A stretch of 64,000 nucleotides of DNA from JARRKU01 sp963675565. Lineage in GTDB: Bacteria > Desulfobacterota > Desulfobacteria > Desulfobacterales > Desulfosarcinaceae. The notes beneath the pieces were generated by a model. It saw nothing but the letters and a program-made list of their open reading frames with translations. It made no database searches and was not told the origin of the DNA. Of the stretch, positions 1-8,993 are shown one piece after another (position 1 is the first letter of the stretch; every line of letters starts with the position of its first letter). Where the stretch lies: assembly GCA_963675565.2 (NCBI GenBank), contig CAXXYD010000002.1:1178001-1242000 (forward strand). Reading direction: 5' to 3'. Made by a program: the position numbers and the translations under genes.

Positions 1-1017
1 GACGAAACATCGGGCAGTATGCTGATCGACGGTGTCAGTGTCCAATTTCTGCGCAGCGCCCGGAACCCCAAAGATATCGATTGGCGCGGAAATAATACCC
101 GGCTGGTGGTGGACACCACCGGTCAATTTCTCGATCCGGCGCTGCCGGTGGACGCGACGAAAGGCGCATTGCGCGGCCATCTGGCAGCCGGCGCGGAAAA
201 AGTCATTGTCTCGGCACCCTTTAAGGTCCACGCCGACAGCACTCCCATGCCGGAAGATGCCATCACCACGGTCATGGGCATCAATGAAAGCGATTACGAT
301 CCCAGACGTCACAAATTGATCTCGAATGCCTCGTGCACCACCAACTGCCTGGCCCATATGATCAAGCCGCTGCTGGACAACTATGGCGCCCAGCGAATCC
401 TGTCGGCGTCCATGGCCACCGTCCACGCCGCCACCGGTTCCCAGCAGGTTCTGGATCGTCTTCCCAAAAGCGGGAAAATCGATCTGCGAAAAAACCGGAG
501 CATATTAAACAACATCATCCTGACCACCACAGGAGCTGCCAAGGCCCTTGCCCTGGTCATACCGGAAATGAGCGGTATCGGATTCATCGCCGAGTCGGTT
601 CGCATCCCCACCGGCACCGGCTCGCTGATCATTCTCGTGCTCAGCCTGCAGGAAGAAGTGGCCGGGCGTACCATCACCCGCGAGGCCGTCAATGAAATTT
701 ACGCCCATACGGCGGCCAACGATCCGAACCACTACTTGCGTTTCACCATGGAGCAGAATGTTTCCGGGGACGTCATCGGCGCTCCCCGGGCGGCCGCCAT
801 CGTCGAGGGTCACGAAACCCATACCCGTACTGCCGAACTGACCATCGACCTGAAAAAAGTTCCCGGTATTCCGGCAACCGTTTTGTCCACAATGGAGAGC
901 ACCATCATTCGGCCCCAGGTCACACAGGCCGTCATCTATGGCTGGTATGACAATGAAATGGGAAGCTACGTCAACATGCTGGGAGACCGCACGGTCAGCG
1001 TGTCGGAAACCATGTAA
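1..1017 (+). CDS. gap: glyceraldehyde-3-phosphate dehydrogenase, 5' truncated by window
   Basis: Cytosolic GAPDH interconverts glyceraldehyde-3-phosphate and 1,3-bisphosphoglycerate with NAD(P). The reading frame is open from base 1, so the amino-terminal NAD-binding GxGRIGR segment lies outside the window and the true start is not visible; an ATG at 19 is internal. The catalytic cysteine is in SNASCTTNC (codon 334-336), the catalytic histidine in TVHAATGSQ, and the carboxy end has YDNEMGSYVNMLGD where classical enzymes have YDNEWGYS. That variant ending suggests the longer GAPDH subgroup seen in some proteobacteria rather than the classical glycolytic form, but the missing end prevents a decision. 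It stands 213 bases before the next gene. Confidence 0.93.
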   Translation, partial: DETSGSMLIDGVSVQFLRSARNPKDIDWRGNNTRLVVDTTGQFLDPALPVDATKGALRGHLAAGAEKVIVSAPFKVHADSTPMPEDAITTVMGINESDYDPRRHKLISNASCTTNCLAHMIKPLLDNYGAQRILSASMATVHAATGSQQVLDRLPKSGKIDLRKNRSILNNIILTTTGAAKALALVIPEMSGIGFIAESVRIPTGTGSLIILVLSLQEEVAGRTITREAVNEIYAHTAANDPNHYLRFTMEQNVSGDVIGAPRAAAIVEGHETHTRTAELTIDLKKVPGIPATVLSTMESTIIRPQVTQAVIYGWYDNEMGSYVNMLGDRTVSVSETM

Positions 1018-1230
1018 CCCAAGCGATGACAGCGCTGCTATTTGACCTTGCATGGAATCGTTCTTAACATGATTCATTGAACCATTGCGCTCTGCAAATG
1101 AATCGTCATACATCTCAAAACCTCATTTTGATTCGCAGAACAGGCAATGGGTAATCAGAGACGCCAACATTGCCCCCACCTGATGGTTTCAGACGGGCAA
1201 ACAGGCTTTGACAAAAAGGAGGATCCATCC

Positions 1231-1380
1231 ATGGACCACAAGGACAAAAAACGTAAAAAAGAAAAATCAACAGCCGAATCGAGCTGTTACCGTGTTGTGG
1301 ACAGTTGCGGATGTGTCGTCGGAACCTATCGATGTAACGGCCCGGGCATGTCAAACTGCACATTTGAAGCCTGCTGCTAG
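1231..1380 (+). CDS. small cysteine-rich peptide, 49 aa
   Basis: I do not recognise a family. The start is set by a strong ribosome binding site, AAGGAGG at about 1216-1222, followed by ATG at 1231. The product has a charged lysine-rich first third (MDHKDKKRKKEKS) and a carboxy-terminal half with seven cysteines, beginning SSCYRVVDSCGCVVGTYRC and ending FEACC. There is no signal peptide, so any disulfides or metal binding would occur in the cytoplasm or after dedicated processing. A leader-plus-Cys-rich-core layout resembles ribosomally made modified peptides or small metal-binding proteins, but no modification enzyme lies nearby: the neighbours are GAPDH and complex I. Function is unknown. 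Confidence 0.6.
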   Translation: MDHKDKKRKKEKSTAESSCYRVVDSCGCVVGTYRCNGPGMSNCTFEACC

Positions 1381-1770
1381 CAGAACAACATATGGCTCAT
1401 GGGCCGACCACCGGCCGGTTCATGAGCCTCAGCAATAGATCGTTAATAGAGAGGGACGGTGATGAAATTATGCGGTTCTCGTTAGGGAAACGCATAATTT
1501 CATCACCGTCCCTCTCATTGATATGCGGTTTCATCTTCACCCTCAATGACTGATCCCCGGGTGACACCCGGCTCTGAGCCCGGGCGCGTGGCGGAACCAA
1601 CACCAAGGTCAGATGGCCGCATGCACAATTCATAGATGGAGTTCCTTGACAATTAACTGCGTACCGACTTACAATTTGTCTCACGCGTGTTCAGGGTTCA
1701 CGAGCAAACGTTAAACCTGTTTTTTTCTCCCGCTTACTGGGTCTATCGGCCATCTAATGAAGGAGCGTAC
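1381..1770. other. intergenic region before the nuo operon
   Basis: Apart from the hairpin element at 1449-1516 no gene is seen here. The nuo operon promoter must lie between the hairpin and 1771, but I cannot pick convincing -35/-10 boxes by eye. The nuoA ribosome binding site, AAGGAG, is at about 1759-1764. Confidence 0.5.
1449..1516. repeat. perfect 26-bp inverted repeat (REP-like hairpin element)
   Basis: The arms 1449-1474 and 1491-1516 are exact reverse complements around a 16-base loop. The outer end of the arm reads GAGAGGGACGG. A second element at 4557-4617 has the same GGGACG outer end with a different stem, which suggests a family of mobile or REP-like palindromes rather than a one-off terminator. 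There is no T-run after the stem, but such a hairpin could still end transcription of the upstream peptide gene. Confidence 0.8.
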
Positions 1771-2181
1771 ATGCAGCCTATTTCCGGCACAGGACTGCTC
1801 TCTCCATGGCAGCCTGGCATATTCAGCTTATCCATGTACACCCTGGTGGTCGTTGGCCTCACCATCATCCTCCTTTTTCTCTCCCGGTGGTTAGGTGAAC
1901 GCAAACCCGGCGTCGAAAAGCTGCGGGCCTATGAAAGCGGCATCATACCCACCGGCCAGGCTCGACTGCATTCTCCAGTACCCTTTTACTTGGTGGCTGT
2001 TTTCTTTCTGCTTTTCGATGTCGAGGGGGCGTTTATTTTTTCCTGGGCGGTGGCCGCAAAACAGCTTGGATGGGCCGGCTGGCTGCAAATTCAGTTCTTC
2101 ATTTTCGTTCTGATCGCCGGACTGATCTATATCTGGGTTAGGGGAGGCCTTGAGTGGGGCCCAAGCAAGAGCAAAAAATAG
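1771..2181 (+). CDS. nuoA: NADH-quinone oxidoreductase subunit A
   Basis: NuoA is a small membrane subunit of respiratory complex I at the junction of the membrane and hydrophilic arms. The 136-residue product has the family's three hydrophobic segments (about residues 15-35, 70-90, 95-120), the loop motif YESGIIP just after the first one, and the acidic LLFDVEGAFIFSWA helix. The frame is open upstream to 1687, but ATG 1771 is preceded by AAGGAG at a proper distance and begins a protein of normal family length. It is the first gene of the nuo operon and its end overlaps the start of nuoBCD by 28 bases, implying coupled translation. Confidence 0.95.
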   Translation: MQPISGTGLLSPWQPGIFSLSMYTLVVVGLTIILLFLSRWLGERKPGVEKLRAYESGIIPTGQARLHSPVPFYLVAVFFLLFDVEGAFIFSWAVAAKQLGWAGWLQIQFFIFVLIAGLIYIWVRGGLEWGPSKSKK

Positions 2182-4538
2182 ACCCGCTGCTGCGCAGCGC
2201 GGATATAGTCCTCAACTGGTCCCGAAAGCATAGCCTGTGGCCCATGTTTTTCGGACTTTCCTGCTGTTTCGTTGAAGAGGCCGCAGTATTCACTTCCCGA
2301 TACGATATGGCCCGCTTCGGGGCCGAGGTGTTGCGGCCGTCCCCGCGGCAGGCCGACCTGCTGATCATCTCCGGCACCTTGTTTAAAAAAATCGCTCCCG
2401 TGGTCTTGCGGCTCTATGAGCAAATGGCGGAGCCCAAGTGGGTCATCTCCATGGGGTCATGTGCCAATACCGGCGGCATGTATGACGCTTACAGCGTCGT
2501 ACAGGGGGTCAATCAAATTCTCCCGGTGGATATTTATATTCCCGGGTGCCCGCCCCGGCCGGAGGCGGTACTGGCCGGTTTGGTCCAGTTACAGGAAAAA
2601 ATCGTGCAGGAGCGGCCCACCCGCCGCATCTTTCACCTTGCCGGAGGGTCCCAGGGGACTGAACGCCCGGTGTTGGTGGAGGGCCGGACAAAGCATCGCG
2701 ATCCCAGAGGACCGGGGATGCAGAACACCGCTTTACGCGGCAGTTCGGCCATCCCGCCGCACTTCAGTGAGAGCCGCAGCGACGTCATGTGGACGCCCTC
2801 GCCGGCGTCCATATCCCTGTCCGAAGCAGATCGCGGACTATCCCGCATGCTGTGCGAGCGGTTCGGCGACGCGGTCAAGCCCATCGATCCCACCAGCGAT
2901 ATGGCCGCCTACCAGGTGGCGCCGAACCAGATCAAACCCGTACTGGCATACCTTAAAAATGAAGCCACACCAAAATACCGGCGGCTTGAAGATGTCACCG
3001 CAATCGATGAATCCGCTCGCCGGGAGCCGGGGGAATCCGGCGACTACACCCTGGTTTACAATCTGCTGGCCTTCGAACCGGCTGCCCGCATGCGGTTGAA
3101 AGTGCCGCTGAACGGCAAGAATCCTGCCGCATCCAGCGTGACCGACCTATGGCCCTCGGCCAACTGGTATGAACGTGAAGTCTATGACATGTTCGGCATT
3201 GGTTTTAAGGGGCATCCCGATCTGAAGCGGATTCTCATGCCGGATCACTGGCAGGGACATCCGCTGCGTAAAACCCATCCGGGACGGGCCACCGAAATGG
3301 CACCCTACACCCAGGCGGACGCCAGACAGCTGCAGCCCCGCGACGGCGGGGCCATTATCCATGAAGGCAATGGCGGGCAGGAGCTGGTGATCAACGTCGG
3401 TCCCCACCACGTCAGCACCCATGGCCTGATTCGCTACGTTCTGACATTGAAGGGCGAAGAGATTTCCGATATGCAGATTGAAATCGGATACCACCATCGG
3501 GCCGCGGAAAAAATCGGGGAGCGCCAGACGTGGCACCAGTTTATTCCGTACACCGATCGTGTGGACTACCTTGCCGGTGCCGCCAACAATCTGCCCTATG
3601 TCATGGCAGTGGAAAAGATAGCGGGCATTCAAGTCCCGTCCCGCGCCCAATGTATTCGCGTTCTGCTCAGTGAATTGTTCCGCTTGAGCAACCACCTGGT
3701 CTGGATGGGCACCTATGCCCACGATGTGGGGGCCATGACACCCACTTTCTATACCTTCCGGGAACGCGAAATGATTCTGGATATCGTCGAGCTGATCACC
3801 GGTGGCCGCCTTCACCCGTCCTGGTTCCGCATCGGCGGTGTGGCCGCCGATTTACCGGACGGCTGGAAAACCAAGGTGGATGCGTTCACCGGTATCTTCC
3901 GCCAGCGGCTGAAAGAATACGAATCCCTGATCACGGACAATCCCATTTTCCGGGCTCGCACCTTGGGCGTGGGGGCCATTGGCCTGGACGAGGCCATGGA
4001 TTGGGGCATCAGCGGCCCCAACCTGAGGGCCTGCGGCCTTGCCTGGGATCTGCGCAAGGCTTTTCCCTACAGCGGTTATGACCAGTTCGATTTCGAAATC
4101 CCCACAGCACACGGCGGCGACTGCTTCGCAAGATATCTCGTCAGGGTGGAAGAGATGCGCCAGAGCCTGCGCATCATTGAACAGGCGGCCAGGGAAATGC
4201 CGCCGGGAAGAACGGTCAGCGACGATTATCGCTTTGTGATTCCGAGCCGCGCTGATATGCTCGAAAACATCGAGAGCCTGATCCATCATTTTGTCAATGT
4301 CACCCGCGGCCCCAAAATCCCGAAGGGAGAAGCCTACGCCTCCTGTGAAATACCCCGCGGTGAACAAGGTTACTATGTGGTCAGCGACGGCCTCGGCTAC
4401 GCGTATCGCATGCGAATCCGGGCGCCCGGATTCGCCAACGTGCAAGCCATGCCGCTGATGGCCAAGGGATGGTCGCTGTCCGACCTGATTACCATTATCG
4501 GGTCGGTGGATTATATCTTGCCGGATATCGACCGGTGA
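2154..4538 (+). CDS. nuoBCD: NADH-quinone oxidoreductase fused subunits B, C and D
   Basis: One 794-residue protein carries three peripheral-arm subunits of complex I. Residues about 20-160 are NuoB, with the N2 [4Fe-4S] ligands C37, C38 (GLSCCFVEEA), C103 (GSCAN) and C132 (GCPPRPEA). A linker of about 75 residues follows. Residues about 240-385 are NuoC, with WYEREVYDMFGI and HPLRKTHP. Residues about 405-794 are NuoD, opening with VGPHHVSTHG and ending VDYILPDIDR. The start is GTG 2154, with AGGGGAGG six bases before it. NuoCD fusion is well known in enterobacteria; the triple NuoBCD form is rarer and I recall it from Geobacter-type complex I. The fusion fixes 1:1:1 stoichiometry of the quinone-site module. 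A perfect hairpin lies 19 bases after the stop. Confidence 0.96.
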   Translation: MGPKQEQKIDPLLRSADIVLNWSRKHSLWPMFFGLSCCFVEEAAVFTSRYDMARFGAEVLRPSPRQADLLIISGTLFKKIAPVVLRLYEQMAEPKWVISMGSCANTGGMYDAYSVVQGVNQILPVDIYIPGCPPRPEAVLAGLVQLQEKIVQERPTRRIFHLAGGSQGTERPVLVEGRTKHRDPRGPGMQNTALRGSSAIPPHFSESRSDVMWTPSPASISLSEADRGLSRMLCERFGDAVKPIDPTSDMAAYQVAPNQIKPVLAYLKNEATPKYRRLEDVTAIDESARREPGESGDYTLVYNLLAFEPAARMRLKVPLNGKNPAASSVTDLWPSANWYEREVYDMFGIGFKGHPDLKRILMPDHWQGHPLRKTHPGRATEMAPYTQADARQLQPRDGGAIIHEGNGGQELVINVGPHHVSTHGLIRYVLTLKGEEISDMQIEIGYHHRAAEKIGERQTWHQFIPYTDRVDYLAGAANNLPYVMAVEKIAGIQVPSRAQCIRVLLSELFRLSNHLVWMGTYAHDVGAMTPTFYTFREREMILDIVELITGGRLHPSWFRIGGVAADLPDGWKTKVDAFTGIFRQRLKEYESLITDNPIFRARTLGVGAIGLDEAMDWGISGPNLRACGLAWDLRKAFPYSGYDQFDFEIPTAHGGDCFARYLVRVEEMRQSLRIIEQAAREMPPGRTVSDDYRFVIPSRADMLENIESLIHHFVNVTRGPKIPKGEAYASCEIPRGEQGYYVVSDGLGYAYRMRIRAPGFANVQAMPLMAKGWSLSDLITIIGSVDYILPDIDR

Positions 4539-4556
4539 AATAGCGTGATTCGGAAC

Positions 4557-4617
4557 GGGGACGTATATCAGTTTATAAGTTAATCTCCGATTAACTTATA
4601 AACTGATATACGTCCCC
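4557..4617. repeat. perfect 28-bp inverted repeat inside the nuo operon
   Basis: Arms 4557-4584 and 4590-4617 are exact reverse complements with a five-base loop, CTCCG. The outer end is GGGGACG, shared with the element at 1449-1516. Directly after it, CGTCCCCAAAAA occurs twice, at 4611-4622 and 4625-4636, as if the flank had been duplicated. It separates nuoBCD from nuoE, so it could lower read-through, act as an RNA processing or stability point, or simply be an inserted palindromic element. Confidence 0.85.
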
Positions 4618-4658
4618 AAAAAGCCGTCCCCAAAAACCACATTTTACTACGGAAAACC

Positions 4659-5141
4659 ATGATACCGGAAAAACTGAAAGCGCAGTTAAAATTGCAGATC
4701 GACGCCGTCGAGCACCCCCGCGAGCTGGCCATCGACGTCATCGCCGCGCTTCAGGAGCATTACGGCTATTTCAGTGACGAAGCGATGTCCCAGGCATCTG
4801 AATTGCTGGGCATGTCCCCCCTGGAACTGGACGAACTGGCGACCTTCTATACCTTCATCTACCGGGAACCGGTAGGCCGCTATGTCATCCACATCTGCGA
4901 CAGCCTGATCTGCTGGATGGAGGGCGAAGAAAACCTGGTGGCGCATCTTTGCAGTAAACTGGGCGTTCAAATCGGCGAAACGACATCGGACGGATTGTTC
5001 ACCCTGCTGCCGGTCTGCTGCATCGGCTATTGCGACCGCGCCCCGGCCATCCTGGTGAACCGCAAAGTCCATGGTCCGTTGACCATTGAGACGCTTGACG
5101 CCTTGATCGATAAGCTTCGGGGGGTTATTCATGACCAATGA
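4659..5141 (+). CDS. nuoE: NADH-quinone oxidoreductase subunit E
   Basis: NuoE (24 kDa subunit) belongs to the NADH-dehydrogenase module and holds [2Fe-2S] cluster N1a. The 160-residue protein has the expected amino-terminal helical bundle and a thioredoxin-like carboxy domain. The four probable ligands are C80 and C85 (HICDSLIC) and C121 and C125 (CCIGYC). It starts 42 bases after the hairpin element; the ribosome binding site is weak, so translation may depend on the processed transcript. Its last 11 bases overlap nuoF, as usual for this pair. Presence of E, F and G together means this complex accepts electrons from NADH rather than only from ferredoxin or F420. Confidence 0.95.
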   Translation: MIPEKLKAQLKLQIDAVEHPRELAIDVIAALQEHYGYFSDEAMSQASELLGMSPLELDELATFYTFIYREPVGRYVIHICDSLICWMEGEENLVAHLCSKLGVQIGETTSDGLFTLLPVCCIGYCDRAPAILVNRKVHGPLTIETLDALIDKLRGVIHDQ

Positions 5142-6405
5142 CTATCCCCAGATATTGCTGAAAAACCGCAAACCGGACCGCATCAATACCCTGGAGGAGT
5201 ACCGCCAGAACGGGGGATACGCGGCATTGCGCGATATTTTGGCACGGCTGACGCCGAAGCAAGTGCAGGAGAAACTTCTCGATGCGGTCCTGTTGGGCCG
5301 CGGTGGAGCTGGATTTCCGGCCGGCAAAAAAGTGGTCACCGTTGCCGATGATGCCCCCCATCCGCGTTATGTGGTGTGCAATGCCGATGAAATGGAGCCC
5401 GGCACATTCAAAGACCGGGTGTTTCTGCATGCCGAGCCCCATATGCTTCTGGAAGGCATGGTCATCGCGGCCTATTCCATCCAGGCGGACCACGGTATCA
5501 TCTTTATCCGGCCGGAATATGAAAGCGCTGCACGAATCCTGGAACGGGAAATCAATTTGGCCCGTAAGGCCGGTTTTTTAGGTGAGCATATCCTCGGCAG
5601 CGATTACTGTTTTGATATTGTGGTGCACCGCAGCGGCGGCCGGTATATCTGCGGCGAAGTCACCGCCCAGCTGAATGCCTTGATGGGACGGCGCCCCAAC
5701 CCCAAACAGCCGCCGCCGTATGCAACGGACAAGGGACTGTGGGAATTGCCCACCCTGGCTCAAAACGTCGAAACGTTGGCCTGTATCCCGCAAATCATTC
5801 AGCATGGGGCCCAATGGTTCAAGGATCTGGCGCTCACTCCGGAGGCCGCCGGCACGAAACTGTTTTGCGTGTCCGGAAAAGTGGAGCGGCCCGGATGCTA
5901 CGAACTGCCTTTGGGTATCAAGCTTTCGGAGATTATTGAAACCTGTTGCGGCGGGATAAAAAATGGTGCACGATTCAAGGCCTGTCTGCCGGGCGGCGCC
6001 TCCACCGGTTTTCTGACGGCGGAGCACTACCATATCGCCATGGATTTCGATTCCCTGAAAAAGGTGGGCAACCGACTGGGAACCGGTGCCGTCATGGTCT
6101 TTGATCACCACACGTGCATGGTGGCGGCCACCTTGAACCTGGCCGAATTTTTTGCCCGTGAGTCCTGCGGATGGTGCACCCCGTGCCGGGAAGGATTCCC
6201 CTACCTGCGCGATTTGCTCTGGCGGATCGAAAATGGAACCGGAGAGGCGGACTTCATCCCCATGATGCGGACCATGTGCGCACATATGTGGAAGTCGTAT
6301 TGTGCGTTCGCCCCCGGCGGGGTCGCGTCCATTGAAAGTCTTCTGCACCATTTCGAAGATGAGGTCATGGCCCATATCCATGACAAACGTTGCCCTTTTA
6401 AATAG
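5131..6405 (+). CDS. nuoF: NADH-quinone oxidoreductase subunit F
   Basis: NuoF (51 kDa subunit) binds NADH and FMN and passes electrons to [4Fe-4S] cluster N3. The glycine-rich nucleotide loop GRGGAGFPAGKK is near residue 50, followed by NADEMEPGTFKDR, equivalent to the FMN-binding segment. The SLBB region is around residues 245-300. N3 ligands are C346, C349 and C352 in SCGWCTPCREG, with a fourth cysteine in SYCAFAPG. At 424 residues it has full family length. It overlaps nuoE by 11 bases and is followed after 11 bases by nuoG. Confidence 0.96.
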   Translation: MTNDYPQILLKNRKPDRINTLEEYRQNGGYAALRDILARLTPKQVQEKLLDAVLLGRGGAGFPAGKKVVTVADDAPHPRYVVCNADEMEPGTFKDRVFLHAEPHMLLEGMVIAAYSIQADHGIIFIRPEYESAARILEREINLARKAGFLGEHILGSDYCFDIVVHRSGGRYICGEVTAQLNALMGRRPNPKQPPPYATDKGLWELPTLAQNVETLACIPQIIQHGAQWFKDLALTPEAAGTKLFCVSGKVERPGCYELPLGIKLSEIIETCCGGIKNGARFKACLPGGASTGFLTAEHYHIAMDFDSLKKVGNRLGTGAVMVFDHHTCMVAATLNLAEFFARESCGWCTPCREGFPYLRDLLWRIENGTGEADFIPMMRTMCAHMWKSYCAFAPGGVASIESLLHHFEDEVMAHIHDKRCPFK

Positions 6406-6416
6406 ACCGAGAAAAA

Positions 6417-8876
6417 ATGCCCAAACTGACCATCGACAAACGGGAGATTGAAGTCGCCGCCGGTACAAAAGTCATCGTGGCAGCCGAGCGGCTGGGTATC
6501 GTGATCCCCCGATTCTGCTACCACCCTGCACTGGGTTCTGTGGGGGCCTGCCGGGCGTGCGCCGTGGCGTTTCTGGAGGGTCCGGTCAAAGGGATCCAGA
6601 TGAGCTGCATGGTCAATGCCATGGACGGCATGGTGGTTTCCACCACAGATCCCGAAGCCGTGGATTTTCGGCGACACGTCATTGAATGGCTGATGCTCCA
6701 TCACCCCCACGACTGCCCGGTCTGTGACGAAGGCGGACATTGCCTGCTGCAGGACACCACCATTGCCGGCGGCCACGGCCTGCGCCGCTATAAGGGCACC
6801 AAGCGCACCCACCGCGATCAATACCTTGGCCCCCTGGTGCAGCACGAAATGAACCGCTGCATCCAGTGCTATCGCTGTGCCCGCTATTACCAGGAATATA
6901 CCGGTTACCGCGACCTGGGGGTGATGGGCATCGGGTCGCGGGTCTATTTCGGCCGCAGCGTGCCGGGACAGCTGGAGAGTCCATTTGCCGGCAACCTGAT
7001 CGACATCTGTCCCACCGGAGTCTATACCGACAAACCGTCGCGCTATATGGGCCGCCGCTGGGATTTTCAGCGTGCCCCGTCCGTGTGCCTGCACTGTTCC
7101 CTGGGGTGCAATGTGACGGTGTCCGCACGCTACCGTCAAGTGGTACGCCTTGAGGCCCGGTACAACAGGGAGGTCAACGGCTATTTTATCTGTGACCGCG
7201 GCCGCTACGGCTATGCCTACACCAACGCGCCCGACCGGCCGCGGCAGGCACTGGCGGCCGGGCGGATCACGGCCATGGACGAGGCCGTCGAACATGGCCG
7301 ATCGCGGCTCCGGGAGACCATGGCACGCAGCGGCTCCCAAAGCGTGGCTGTTATCGCATCTTCGCGCAGCAGCCTGGAAACGCTGGCCACCGTCAAACAG
7401 GTGTGCCGCCTGCACCCATGGCGCGGCCCCGCCGTGACCCAGACCCGCCGCGAAGCCGCCAACCTGCAAACGGCGGTGGCCCAGCTGAAACCAGAATTCG
7501 CCGTATCCCTGGGCGCCATTACAGCCGCCGACCAGGTAGTGGTATTGGGTGCCGACCCGTTGAACGAATCCCCCATGCTCGCCCTGTCGCTCAGGCAGGC
7601 GCAGCGCCAGGGCGGGCAGGTCACCGTCATCGATCCCCGCCCCGTATCGTTGCCCTTGCCCTTTGATCACCAGGCGGTTCACCCGTCACGGCTGCCGGCG
7701 GTGATGGACCGGATCATCACCCTGCTGGGCCACCGCTTGAAATCGACAGCGCCCCCTGCAACGGCCATTGCTGAACCGGATATGGCCTGGGCGGAGGCCC
7801 TGGTCCGACAGCTGGCGGCCAGCCGGCGGGCGGTGATTGTATGTGGCACGGATATAACGACGCCCGACGAAATCGGGATGGCGGCCGCTATGGCCAAAGC
7901 GTTGCGCCAACTGGATACGGAAGCCAAACTGTTCTATACCCTCATGGGCGCCAACGCATTCACCGCTGCGCTGACGGAAAGCCCCGATCCGAGTATCGAA
8001 TCGATATTGGAGCAGATCGAATCCGGCAGCGTGCGGGCCCTGCTGGTGGTCGAACAGGACCTGTGGCAGTGCTATCCCGACCGCGTCAGACTCCAGGCGG
8101 CCCTGGACCGACTGGACCTGCTCATCGTGATGGACCATGTGGCATCGCCGATACTGGACCGGGCCGATTGCGTCATCCCCACGCAAACCCTTTACGAAGC
8201 CGGCGGCCACTGGATCAATCAGGAGGGTCGGCTGCAGAACGCCCAGGCGGTTTTGAAGGCTGGAGAACCCATCGCGATCAGCGGGCAGGGCAATCATCCG
8301 CCACGCCATCTGAGCCCCCGGATATCCGGAACTGAAGCCATGACGGCGCGGGCCGCCATTACAGCATTGGTCCGCCCGGAGGACCGTCCACAGGCAGAAG
8401 AATTTGACCGTGCAATGGAAGCCGCTGTTGACGCTTTTCACCCGGTTATTATATCTTTGGACCCTCGCCATATCGGGCGTCAGGTCGATTCCGATGCCGT
8501 CGGCGGTACAAATCCGGTTTCCCAAACATCATCCCGGGCGGCTGCAGCGGACGCCGGCCGGGATACCATTACCCTGCTCATGGTGGACTGGACGCTGGGC
8601 ACCGAGGCCCTTTCTTCCCAGGCGGTTGCGTTGACCGAATCAGAACAAAACCCTGCAGCCAGAATGCACCCCCGGGAGTTGGAAGCGATGGGGTTGGCAC
8701 ATGGGCAGACCATTGCCATTACCACGGATAAAGGTCGTATTGCGCTGCCGCTGTTGGCCGATGACCGCATGGCCGGGGGCGTTCTGCTCATACCCCGGCA
8801 CCACCAACTGGATTGGCAGGTTTTGGGAGCAACGCGGCTGGAAATGGATCGAGACCGAATCAGCGCCGGTACATAA
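6417..8876 (+). CDS. nuoG: NADH-quinone oxidoreductase subunit G
   Basis: NuoG (75 kDa subunit) carries the electron wire of the peripheral arm. In 819 residues one sees, in order: a ferredoxin domain with [2Fe-2S] N1b ligands C34, C45, C48 and C64; the His-ligated cluster N5 (H96, C100, C103, C109); cluster N4 (C148, C151, C154, C198); and a molybdopterin-oxidoreductase-like domain opening with C224, C227, C231 and C259, which is the ligand pattern of the extra cluster N7 found only in some bacterial complexes I. The rest is the degenerate molybdopterin-enzyme fold, less conserved here. A spacer of 117 bases before nuoH contains no gene I can recognise. Confidence 0.95.
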   Translation: MPKLTIDKREIEVAAGTKVIVAAERLGIVIPRFCYHPALGSVGACRACAVAFLEGPVKGIQMSCMVNAMDGMVVSTTDPEAVDFRRHVIEWLMLHHPHDCPVCDEGGHCLLQDTTIAGGHGLRRYKGTKRTHRDQYLGPLVQHEMNRCIQCYRCARYYQEYTGYRDLGVMGIGSRVYFGRSVPGQLESPFAGNLIDICPTGVYTDKPSRYMGRRWDFQRAPSVCLHCSLGCNVTVSARYRQVVRLEARYNREVNGYFICDRGRYGYAYTNAPDRPRQALAAGRITAMDEAVEHGRSRLRETMARSGSQSVAVIASSRSSLETLATVKQVCRLHPWRGPAVTQTRREAANLQTAVAQLKPEFAVSLGAITAADQVVVLGADPLNESPMLALSLRQAQRQGGQVTVIDPRPVSLPLPFDHQAVHPSRLPAVMDRIITLLGHRLKSTAPPATAIAEPDMAWAEALVRQLAASRRAVIVCGTDITTPDEIGMAAAMAKALRQLDTEAKLFYTLMGANAFTAALTESPDPSIESILEQIESGSVRALLVVEQDLWQCYPDRVRLQAALDRLDLLIVMDHVASPILDRADCVIPTQTLYEAGGHWINQEGRLQNAQAVLKAGEPIAISGQGNHPPRHLSPRISGTEAMTARAAITALVRPEDRPQAEEFDRAMEAAVDAFHPVIISLDPRHIGRQVDSDAVGGTNPVSQTSSRAAAADAGRDTITLLMVDWTLGTEALSSQAVALTESEQNPAARMHPRELEAMGLAHGQTIAITTDKGRIALPLLADDRMAGGVLLIPRHHQLDWQVLGATRLEMDRDRISAGT

Positions 8877-8993
8877 AGCGCTGGAAGATTTGGGAAGGCG
8901 GCAAGTCAGGGCCGCCTGGCGCGGTATCCCGAACGGGGCCGCTGAATCGTGAGGCCCGATACGGTCATCGGGCGATAAAAAGAAAGCCAACAC

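Noticed and set aside
505..1113. 202-codon open frame on the minus strand
   Set aside because: It is antisense to the gap gene, whose protein motifs are unmistakable; long antisense frames are expected at this base composition.
6201..7682. 493-codon minus-strand frame across nuoF and nuoG
   Set aside because: It is a shadow of the nuo coding frames and its translation has no recognisable domain.
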